DNA of 49,623 bases from F1-120-MAGs118 sp013360535. GTDB taxonomy: Bacteria; Planctomycetota; UBA1135; GCA-002686595. The stretch covers positions 1 to 49,623 of the forward strand of contig JAPKHC010000049.1 of assembly GCA_026647215.1 (NCBI GenBank), given 5' to 3'. The translations under genes and the position numbers were made by a program. Of the stretch, positions 32,011 through 39,365 are shown in pieces (positions within the stretch are counted from its first letter, which is position 1; every line of letters starts with the position of its first letter). The notes under the pieces were generated by a model. That model ran no database searches and had not been told where the DNA came from. It saw only the letters and a program-made list of their open reading frames with translations.

Positions 32011-33321
32011 CTAGGGCCGCTCCCAGGCGCCGAGATCGAGCGCCGCACCGAGCAGGCGCGTCGTGCCGTCGAGGTCGATCGGAATGCGCTCGAGCACGTT
32101 GCCATCGTCGTCGACGTCCGTCGCGTCGAAGGGCAGGCGCGCGAAGTCGCCCGCGTCGACGGCCGGCGAGTCCGGACGCAGGCGCAGGTCCTTGGCGCGC
32201 ACGTTGACGAAGCGCGGATTGAGGCCGGTGACACCCGGACCCGCCTGTCCCGGTGCGATCGAGTTCCAGCAGCTCAGCGTGCCGAAAATGTCCTGATTCG
32301 AAGGCCCGCGGTTGTGGAATACGATCGAGTTCTCGAGCCAGCACACGGCCGGAACTTGCGTCGTCGTCTGCGCAAAGATGCCGCCACCGCCAGCGGATGC
32401 GGCGTTGAGCGCGATCGTGCAACTGGAGAGGTAGGCCTTGCCCGAGGAGAAGGCCGAGCCGCCGAGGTACAGCGCTCCACCGCTGCCGCCGGCACGGTTC
32501 TCGCGGAACAGACAGCCGACGAAACCGAGGAACGGGCGTCCCGTCGTGTCGACCGACATCGAGGCGCCATGGAACGCGCCGCCGTGGCTGCCGGAGCGGT
32601 TGTTGACGAACTCGCACAGGTCGATGCGCGCCTGCGAGGCCTGCAGCGAGATCGCACCGCCGATGCCGGTCGCCTCGTTGTCCTCGAAGATGCAGTCGCT
32701 GAACTGAACACCGGCGAGTTGCCCGTAGATCGCGCCGCCGCGCGAGCTCGAGTGGTGGTCGATGCGCGAGTGGCGCAGGCGCAGCCCAGAGCCCTGGAAG
32801 ATGTCGGGGTCGATCGAGATCTGCCCGATGCTCAGCAAGATCCCGGCGCCGTTGGGTTCCGCGCTGCCGAGCGCGTTGCCACCCGTGATGCGGAAGCCGT
32901 CGATCGTGACCGCGCCCCAGGTCTCGACCACGTGGTAGCAGTTGTCGCCCGCAAGGCCCGGCACGCCGATGTCGCCGGAGAGCACCGTCTGGTCGAAGAG
33001 GCCCGCGCGCTGGTCCACGGACGGCTCGCCGCCGGCGAAGCCGCCGAAGAGCTTGAGGTCGCGCGGCACGAAGAAACGCGCCATCCGCGGGTCTCCCGCA
33101 GGCGGCAGCGCCGGCGTGTAGAGGCCGTCGGCGACCCAGATCTCGTCGAAGCGCTGCGCCACTTCGAGCGCGTCGTCGAGCGTCGTGAAGGCGCTCGCCC
33201 AGCTCGATCCATCGCCACCTGCGGCAGCGCTCGCATCGACGAACCACGTCGACTGCGCGCGCGCGGCGCCGGCCAGCGTCAGGGACAGGATCACGGAACG
33301 CACGAGCGATCGATGCAGCAT
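32011..33321 (-). CDS. Secreted right-handed beta-helix protein without the C-terminal module
   Basis: 436 residues from the ATG at 33321, with AAGGAGG about 10 nt upstream and a signal peptide MLHRSLVRSVILSLTLAGAARA. The N-terminal cap (TWFVDASA...DEIWVADGLYTP...LFGGFAGGEPS) is homologous to the caps of the genes at 5539 and 7495, and GG-A/NC coils follow to about residue 370. It ends in ALDLGAWERP, a common closing motif of polymorphic beta-helix proteins (D-x-GA-x-E), and lacks the YC...W-x-RDP module. It is therefore the natural comparison for what that module adds. No catalytic motif is evident. Confidence 0.85.
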   Translation of the reverse strand: MLHRSLVRSVILSLTLAGAARAQSTWFVDASAAAGGDGSSWASAFTTLDDALEVAQRFDEIWVADGLYTPALPPAGDPRMARFFVPRDLKLFGGFAGGEPSVDQRAGLFDQTVLSGDIGVPGLAGDNCYHVVETWGAVTIDGFRITGGNALGSAEPNGAGILLSIGQISIDPDIFQGSGLRLRHSRIDHHSSSRGGAIYGQLAGVQFSDCIFEDNEATGIGGAISLQASQARIDLCEFVNNRSGSHGGAFHGASMSVDTTGRPFLGFVGCLFRENRAGGSGGALYLGGSAFSSGKAYLSSCTIALNAASAGGGGIFAQTTTQVPAVCWLENSIVFHNRGPSNQDIFGTLSCWNSIAPGQAGPGVTGLNPRFVNVRAKDLRLRPDSPAVDAGDFARLPFDATDVDDDGNVLERIPIDLDGTTRLLGAALDLGAWERP

Positions 33322-33347
33322 GGGAAGGGCTCCTCCTTGTCCAGCCC

Positions 33348-33353
33348 ATGCTA
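33348..33353 (-). promoter_or_regulatory. -10 box TAGCAT upstream of the module-less beta-helix gene
   Basis: TAGCAT on the minus strand, 26 nt before the ATG, leaving a leader of about 20 nt that contains the AAGGAGG ribosome-binding site. Confidence 0.4.
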
Positions 33354-33448
33354 GTCCGACCTCGCGAATTCGCACGGAGCGCCCCCGAATCCTTTGGGGG
33401 CGGGTCTCGCCGACGTGGGCACCATGGATTCGGGCGGGAAGTCCGCGC

Positions 33449-33454
33449 TAGTCT
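33449..33454 (+). promoter_or_regulatory. -10 box TAGTCT, 7 nt before the PLP-enzyme start
   Basis: GC-TAGTCT-cgcgccc-ATG, with no ribosome-binding site. Same box and same gap as the gene at 49407. Confidence 0.5.
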
Positions 33455-33461
33455 CGCGCCC

Positions 33462-34712
33462 ATGAACAAGCGCGAGTTCCTGCAGGGATTTGGCGGCTTC
33501 ACTCTGGCGGCGCTGGTGGGCGAGAGCGCCTGGGCGCGCTGGTCGGAGATGCCGGCGGCGCAGCTCGCGCAAGAGGACGAGTTCTGGCGTGCGCTGCGCG
33601 GCCAGTACCGGGCGCCCGACGACATCGTGCAGCTCGAGAACGGCTACTACTCGATGATGGCGCGGCCGGTGCTCGAGGCCTACCTCGGCCACCTGCGCGC
33701 GCTGAACGTCGAGAGCTCGCGCTACATGCGCACCAACGCCGAGGAGGACAACCTGCGCGCGCGCAAGGCGCTCGCCCGGGCCGCGGGGTGCTCCCACGAG
33801 GAGCTCGTCGTCACGCGCAACACCACCGAGTCGCTCGACCTCGTGATCGCGGGCCACGACTGGAAGCCCGGCGACGAGGCCGTGATGGCGGAGACCGACT
33901 ACGGAGCGATGCTCGACATGTTCGAGCAGGAGGCGCGGCGCCACGGGCTCGTGAACAAGCGCGTGCCGCTGCCGCTCGATCCCCGTTCGGACGAGGAGCT
34001 CGTCGAGCTCTACGCGAGCGCCATCACTCCGCGCACGAAGCTGCTGATGGTCTGCCACGTCGCCAACATCACGGGACAGGTGCTGCCGGTCGCGAAGATC
34101 TGCGCGATGGCGCGCTCCAAGGGCGTCGCGACGCTCGTCGACGGCGCGCACGCGTTTGCGCAGCTCGAGTTCCGCCTCGACGAGCTCGGCTGCGACTACT
34201 ACGGCACCAGCTTGCACAAATGGCTTGGTTGTCCGCTCGGCGCGGGCTTCCTCTACGTGCGTCGCGAGCGCATCCCCGGCCTCTGGCCGCTGTTCGCGTC
34301 CTCGCCGAAGCCCGCCGACGACATCACGCGCCTCAACCACACCGGGACGTTGCCCTGCGCGACGCTGCTCGCCATCCACGACGCGCTCGCGTTCCACGAG
34401 CAGATCGGCGTCGCCCGCAAGGAAGCGCGCCTGCGGCACCTGCAGGGCTACTGGACCTCGCGCGTGCGTGGGCTCGCGAAGGTGCGCCTCAACACTCCCA
34501 GCGCTCCCGCTCGCACCTGCGGCATCGCCAACGTCGGCCTCGAAGGCCTCGCGCCGTCCGAGCTCGCGCGCCAGCTCCTCGAGCGTTTCGGCATCTACAC
34601 CGTCGCGATCGACCGCGCGAATGTGCAAGGTGTGCGCGTGACGCCGCACCTCTACACGACCGAGGCCGACCTCGACAAGCTCGTCGCCGCGCTGCGGGAG
34701 CTGGCGGGTTGA
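33462..34712 (+). CDS. Class V aminotransferase-fold PLP enzyme with a Tat-like N-terminus
   Basis: 416 residues. The fold-type I core has TRNTTESLDLVI (phosphate-binding region), VDGAHAFAQL (Asp228 and His230, which contact PLP) and 'YYGTSLHKWLGCPLGAGFLY' with the PLP lysine Lys253. It belongs with the cysteine desulfurase/isopenicillin-N epimerase-like branch; the reaction is not predictable. The N-terminus MNKREFLQGFGGFTLAALVG looks like a twin-arginine signal with K-R in place of R-R, so export is possible but uncertain. The start is fixed by a TAGTCT box 7 nt upstream. The histidine kinase follows after 25 nt, suggesting an operon. Confidence 0.82.
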   Translation: MNKREFLQGFGGFTLAALVGESAWARWSEMPAAQLAQEDEFWRALRGQYRAPDDIVQLENGYYSMMARPVLEAYLGHLRALNVESSRYMRTNAEEDNLRARKALARAAGCSHEELVVTRNTTESLDLVIAGHDWKPGDEAVMAETDYGAMLDMFEQEARRHGLVNKRVPLPLDPRSDEELVELYASAITPRTKLLMVCHVANITGQVLPVAKICAMARSKGVATLVDGAHAFAQLEFRLDELGCDYYGTSLHKWLGCPLGAGFLYVRRERIPGLWPLFASSPKPADDITRLNHTGTLPCATLLAIHDALAFHEQIGVARKEARLRHLQGYWTSRVRGLAKVRLNTPSAPARTCGIANVGLEGLAPSELARQLLERFGIYTVAIDRANVQGVRVTPHLYTTEADLDKLVAALRELAG

Positions 34713-34737
34713 CACGAGTGGGCGGAGAGACGGCAAC

Positions 34738-35868
34738 GTGACCACGATCTGGTGGAGTGCGGACGGAGCGAGTCTCGAGCTCGAGCGCGTCTCGCTCGAC
34801 GCCGCGTCGGCCTTGGGCTGGACGTCGGAGGACTGGCTGCGGACGCGCTCGCTGCTCGCCGCGGTCCATCCCGACGACCGGGCCGAGCTCGAGCGACTGC
34901 TGCGCTCGGTCGTCGCGAGCCTCGGTCACGCCGAACGCACGCTGCGCTTCGTGGGCTCAGACGCCCAACCCGTCGTCCTGCGCGTCTTCGCCCGTGCCCT
35001 GCAGCGCTCCGCGGAGCAGCGCGGGATCGAAGGCGTGCTGTTGCACGTGCAGCCGGGGACCGAGGACCTCGAGCGCCTGATGGCGGAGCACGAGCGCGTC
35101 GCCGCGATCCTCGACGGCACGCGCGCCGGCACGTGGGAATGGAACGTGCAGACCGGCGAGACGGTCTTCAACGAGCGCTGGGCCTCGATGCTCGGCTACA
35201 CGCTGGCCGAGCTCGCTCCGACGAGCCTCGAGACGTGGAGCACGCTCACGCATCCCGACGACATCGAGCGCGCGCTGCGCGAGGTCGAACGCCACTTCTC
35301 CGGTGAGCTCGACTACTACGAGTGCGAGATGCGCATGCGGCACCGCGCGGGACACTGGGTGTGGATCCTCGACCGCGGGCGCATCAAGACGCGCACGCCC
35401 GACGGCCGTCCGCAGCTGGTGTTCGGCACGCACACGGATGTCTCCTCCGCGCACCGCAGCGCCGACGAGGCGCGCGAGAGCGCGCGCATGCTCGCTGGTC
35501 TCGCCCGGCTGCAGCGCGACTTCCTGATCGAGCCGCAGCCTCGGCGTTCCCTCGACGCGATGCTCGAGTTCCTGCTCGAGATCTCGCACAGCGCCTACGG
35601 CTTCATCGGCGAGGTGCACCGGCGCCCGGACGGCACGCCGTTCCTGAAGACGCACGCGCTCACGAACATCGCCTGGGACGACGCGACACGCGAGCTCTTC
35701 CAGCGCAGCGCGGCGCAGGGCCTCGAGTTCTCGAACCTGCACACGCTGTTCGGCGCGGTGCTCTCGACACGCGCTCCGGTGCTCTCGAACTCGCCGCACA
35801 GCACCCGCGCGCGAGCGGCACTCCGGCCGGCCATCCGCCGCTGGACGCGTTCCTCGGCCTGCCGCTGA
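34738..35868 (+). CDS. Hybrid sensor histidine kinase, N-terminal part (PAS-PAS-GAF), frameshifted
   Basis: 376 residues from the GTG at 34738, after a GGAGAG. Two PAS-type domains lie at about 1-105 and 120-240; the second is PAS_3-like with TWEWNVQTGETVFNERWASM and LTHPDD. A GAF domain begins near 265 (FLLEISHSAYGFIGEVHRR). At 35806-35813 the frame is lost: the GAF domain continues in another phase as SGTPAGHPPLDAFLGLP. The break sits in a CG-dinucleotide run. Restored, it forms one gene with the next entry. As given, this piece ends in a spurious tail and would be a sensor without a kinase. Confidence 0.75.
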   Translation: MTTIWWSADGASLELERVSLDAASALGWTSEDWLRTRSLLAAVHPDDRAELERLLRSVVASLGHAERTLRFVGSDAQPVVLRVFARALQRSAEQRGIEGVLLHVQPGTEDLERLMAEHERVAAILDGTRAGTWEWNVQTGETVFNERWASMLGYTLAELAPTSLETWSTLTHPDDIERALREVERHFSGELDYYECEMRMRHRAGHWVWILDRGRIKTRTPDGRPQLVFGTHTDVSSAHRSADEARESARMLAGLARLQRDFLIEPQPRRSLDAMLEFLLEISHSAYGFIGEVHRRPDGTPFLKTHALTNIAWDDATRELFQRSAAQGLEFSNLHTLFGAVLSTRAPVLSNSPHSTRARAALRPAIRRWTRSSACR

Positions 35869-37226
35869 TCATCGGCGAGGACCTCGTCGGCATGATCGGG
35901 CTCGCGAACCGTCCCGGCGGTTACCACGAGGAGCTGCTCGAGCGCCTCGAGCCGCTGGTCGCCACCTGCTCGACGATGGTGCGCTCGATCCGCATCGCGC
36001 GCCAGCGCGAGCGCGAGCACGAGCAGCGCCTCGAGCTCGAGGCGCGCCTGCATCAGGCCCAACGGCTCGAAAGCCTCGGCCTGCTCGCCGGCGGCATCGC
36101 GCACGACTTCAACAACCTGCTCACGGGCATCCTCGGGCGTTGCGAGCTCGCCAGCGCACGCCTCGAGCCCGACAGCGCCGAACGCGTGCACCTCGAGCGC
36201 GCCACCGAAGGCGCGGAGCGTGCGGCCGAGCTCGTGCGGCAGCTGCTCGTGTATGCGGGCAAGGCCCCGCGCGAGTCGAGTCGAGTCGACCTGAGCGAGC
36301 TCGCGAGCGAGATGCGCCGCCTGCTCGAGGTGTCGCTGCCGCCGCGCTGCACGCTGGAGGTCGAGCTCGCGCGTGGACTCTCCCCCGTGCACGCCGACGC
36401 CGCCCAGCTGCGGCAGCTCTTGATGAACCTCGTGCTCAACGCCGGAGAGTCCACCGGGGAACGTGGCGGTCGCGTGCGCCTCGTGACTGGCGAACGGACC
36501 TGGACTGCGGCGGAGCTGCGCGAGCTCGACCCCGCCGGTTCGCTGCCGAATGGCCTCTACGTGCACGTCGACGTCGAGGACGAAGGCTGCGGCATGGACG
36601 CCGCGACGCGCGCGCGCATCTTCGAGCCGTTCTTCACGACCAAGTTCACCGGCCTCGGCCTCGGCCTCGGCCTGTCGGCCGCGCTCGGCATCGTGCGCAG
36701 CCACGGCGGGGCGATCCAGTGCACGAGCGAGCCCGGCCGCGGCACCCGCTTCCGCGTCGTGCTTCCGGCCGCGAGCCCCAGCCACGCCGCGCCCTCAGCG
36801 CCGCGCGAGCAGCTCGTCGAGACCACGGAGTGGACCAGCGACGCCACCGTGCTCGTCGTCGACGACGAAGCCTCCGTCGCCGACGTCGCCGCCCAGTTCC
36901 TGCGCGAGCTCGGCTGCCGCGTGCTCGTCGCGCAGGACGGCCGCACGGCCCTCGCGCTGCACGAGCGCCACGCGAACGAGCTCGACCTGATCCTGCTCGA
37001 CCTCGTCATGCCCGACCTCGGCGGCGAGGAAGTGCTGGCCGAGCTGCGCCGGCGCGGCTCGCGCGTCCGCGTCCTGCTCTCCAGCGGCTTCAGCGAATCC
37101 CCGCCCACGCTGCCGCGCTCCGACGACGTGCTCGGATTCCTCCACAAGCCCTACACGCGCACCACCTTCCGCAGCCTGCTGCGCCAGGCCCTCGACGCGC
37201 GCGTGAGCAACGCGGGTCCGAGCTGA
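35814..37226 (+). pseudogene. Hybrid sensor histidine kinase, C-terminal part (GAF end, HisKA, HATPase, receiver)
   Basis: Continuation of the kinase in the second phase; the first in-frame ATG is only at 35892. The GAF end (PPLDAFLGLPLIIGEDLVGM) leads into a coiled coil, the H-box GIAHDFNNLLTGILG with the phospho-accepting His, the N-box LLMNLVLNAGEST, G1 VDVEDEGCGMD, the F-box FEPFFTTKF and G2 GLGLGLSAALGI. A CheY-like receiver follows: VVDDEAS, the phosphorylated Asp in LILLDLVMPDLGG, and LHKPYT. All catalytic residues are intact, which points to a recent or reversible frameshift or a sequencing error. The output partner is unknown; the PLP-enzyme gene lies upstream in the same operon. Confidence 0.75.
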
Positions 37227-37239
37227 GCGTCCGCGCTCA
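37224..37239. terminator. Inverted repeat bounded by both stop codons of convergent genes
   Basis: TGAGCG-tccg-CGCTCA. Its first triplet is the kinase stop and its last triplet is the stop of the convergent propeller gene. The layout mirrors the large palindrome at 23039-23239 in miniature. Confidence 0.4.
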
Positions 37240-39357
37240 AGGCGCCAGCGTGAAGTGGATCGCGTTGGACAGGTTGGTCGTCTTCGGACTCGGAGGATCG
37301 CGGAACCACGCCTGAGCGTCGAAGGTCTGCCCGACGATGCGCGGCTGGCCGAGTGCCGAGGGCGTGTTCGCCATGAAGAGGTTCCAATCGCGCGCGAGGA
37401 CTCCGCTGCACGTACCGAGCACTCCGCCGCTGGACTGCGCCGGGAGGCGCTGGACCGGTGATTTCACGCACAGGTAGCTCGTGCTCCCGCTGAACCACGG
37501 AAGCGCGAGCTGCCCGTCGATGCCGTAGAAGATAAGGCCCTGTCGCTGGCCTTCGACGCTGTCCACGCGCAGCGTGTAGCCGCTGGCCGCACTGGCACTC
37601 GCCGTGCCCACGGCCGAGATCGTCGCGACGCACCCGTTCATCGTCACCGAGCTCGTGCAGTACGTGTACTGGTCGCAGTCGAGCATCGATCGCCGCGCCG
37701 CGAGCGGCACGAGCCCGGCTCCCAATTGCCGGCCGACCGCGACGAGTTCGCCGGCGGCACCGTCGAGGTCAGCGAACGACGGCGACGCCACGCAGTCGGG
37801 ACCCGCGAGCACCTCCCAGGTGCTGCCGTCGAAATGGTGCAGGCGGTCGCTCGCGAGGTACAGGTCGTTCGCGCTGGTGCCGAAGATCGCCGAGCTCGCG
37901 ACCGGCGGCGTCGTCTGGCTCCAGCTCGTGCCGTTGAAGCGCAACAGCACCGGCAAGTTCCCCGACGTCGTCGCCCGGTAGGCGCTGACCCACACTTCGC
38001 TGGCGGAGAGCGCGAGCACGTCGACCACGCCCGTGTACACGCCGGCGGGCGGAATCACGACGTGCGACCAGAGCGAGCCGTCCCAATGCAGCACGTACGG
38101 ATAGGGAGTCGTCGCGCTCGACACGTTCCCGACCGCCCAGATGTCCGATGGCGAAACGGCGCTGATGGCCTCGAGGACGCAGCTCCCGCCGAGCACCGGT
38201 GCCGGGACGAGCTCGAAGTCGTTGCCGTCCCAGTGCATCGTCAGCGGCGGCTGCGTCGAGCTCGTCCCCGGGTAGGGCCCCACCCAGCGCCCGACGAACC
38301 ACACGTCGTTGGCCGAGAGCGCGGCGATGTCGTAGACGTGCGCGCCGCCGTAGCCCGCTCCGACGCTCGTGGGAGGGAGTGGCGCGTTCATCACCGTCCA
38401 CGCGGAGCCGTCCCAGTGTTCCACGAGCAGCTGCTGGTTCACCCAGCCGCCGTTGACCTGCATGCGCTGGGTGCCGCCAGCCCATGCGTCGTTCGCCGAC
38501 AGTCCCGCCACCGCCCACAGCTGGACGTTGCCGCCGCCGGGATAGGGCGAAGGACTGGGAATCGGTACCGACAGCCAGTTCGAGCCGCTGCGGCGCAACG
38601 CGAGCGCATGGCTCTCGGTCGCCCCGGCGACCAGCGCCTCGTGGTGCCCCACGGCCCAGCCGTCACTCGCCGAGAGCAGGTCGACGTCGCGCAGGATCGA
38701 GTAGGCCGGGTTGGGGACCGGCGTCGGCATCTCCTCGACCTGTTGGCAAGTCGCGACGCCGTCCTCGCCGTAGAGCTCGAAGCTCATGTCGCGGTCCACG
38801 ACGTTGCCTTGGAAGTCGAGATGCGGTCCCCAGTTTCCGCCGGCCAGCTGGTCGCGCACCCAGGCGCGCGAGAGCATCGGCGGCGTCGAGGAGCCGACCC
38901 ACGGCTCCCAATAGCCGCCGCTCGGCGGGTAATCGAGCTGCACCGAAACGTAGTGCCGTCCGGTTGCGGCGAAAGGCGTCGCGAGCCGGATGTCCACCGT
39001 GGAGGGAGTCGGCAGCACGCCCAGATTGGGATCGTTGGCCGGCAGGTATTCCTGCCGTTGCAGGGCCCCGGGGCCATTCGGAGTCCACGCGTAGAAGCGG
39101 ATCCAGGCTCCCTGCAGCGGCGTAGGCTGGTTGGGGAAAGGCCCCGAGCCGCTCACGAGGATTCGCACGACGGAGCCGACGTACTCGAAGTCGTCGGCGA
39201 CCTCGCGCTGCACCTGATTGCCGTACACGAAGCTCGAGCCGAGCGTGTCGTTGGTCCAGCCCGTGTACCAGACCGAGCCGCAGTCGGCCAGCCCGGGTGA
39301 GCTCGTCACCGCGATCAGCGCCAGCACGGCGATTCGACGGAAGTCCTGGATTCGCAT
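37237..39357 (-). CDS. Secreted beta-propeller-like protein with the C-terminal module
   Basis: 706 residues from the ATG at 39357, preceded by GTGAGGCG and only 8 nt after the stop of the FG-GAP gene, so the two are co-transcribed and probably coupled. The signal peptide is MRIQDFRRIAVLALIAVTSSPGLA. Residues about 25-220 form a domain of unknown type. About 220-560 hold repeated blades of the pattern 'S-x-(N/S)D-(V/I)-W-(A/F)-VG...HWDG-x-x-W', as in propeller proteins of planctomycetes and myxobacteria. The last 140 residues or so are the module: YC, GC, LIFYG, YLCVKSPVQR, SGG, C-x-G and AWFRDPP. The function is unknown. Confidence 0.82.
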   Translation of the reverse strand: MRIQDFRRIAVLALIAVTSSPGLADCGSVWYTGWTNDTLGSSFVYGNQVQREVADDFEYVGSVVRILVSGSGPFPNQPTPLQGAWIRFYAWTPNGPGALQRQEYLPANDPNLGVLPTPSTVDIRLATPFAATGRHYVSVQLDYPPSGGYWEPWVGSSTPPMLSRAWVRDQLAGGNWGPHLDFQGNVVDRDMSFELYGEDGVATCQQVEEMPTPVPNPAYSILRDVDLLSASDGWAVGHHEALVAGATESHALALRRSGSNWLSVPIPSPSPYPGGGNVQLWAVAGLSANDAWAGGTQRMQVNGGWVNQQLLVEHWDGSAWTVMNAPLPPTSVGAGYGGAHVYDIAALSANDVWFVGRWVGPYPGTSSTQPPLTMHWDGNDFELVPAPVLGGSCVLEAISAVSPSDIWAVGNVSSATTPYPYVLHWDGSLWSHVVIPPAGVYTGVVDVLALSASEVWVSAYRATTSGNLPVLLRFNGTSWSQTTPPVASSAIFGTSANDLYLASDRLHHFDGSTWEVLAGPDCVASPSFADLDGAAGELVAVGRQLGAGLVPLAARRSMLDCDQYTYCTSSVTMNGCVATISAVGTASASAASGYTLRVDSVEGQRQGLIFYGIDGQLALPWFSGSTSYLCVKSPVQRLPAQSSGGVLGTCSGVLARDWNLFMANTPSALGQPRIVGQTFDAQAWFRDPPSPKTTNLSNAIHFTLAP

Positions 39358-39365
39358 GGTGCGCC

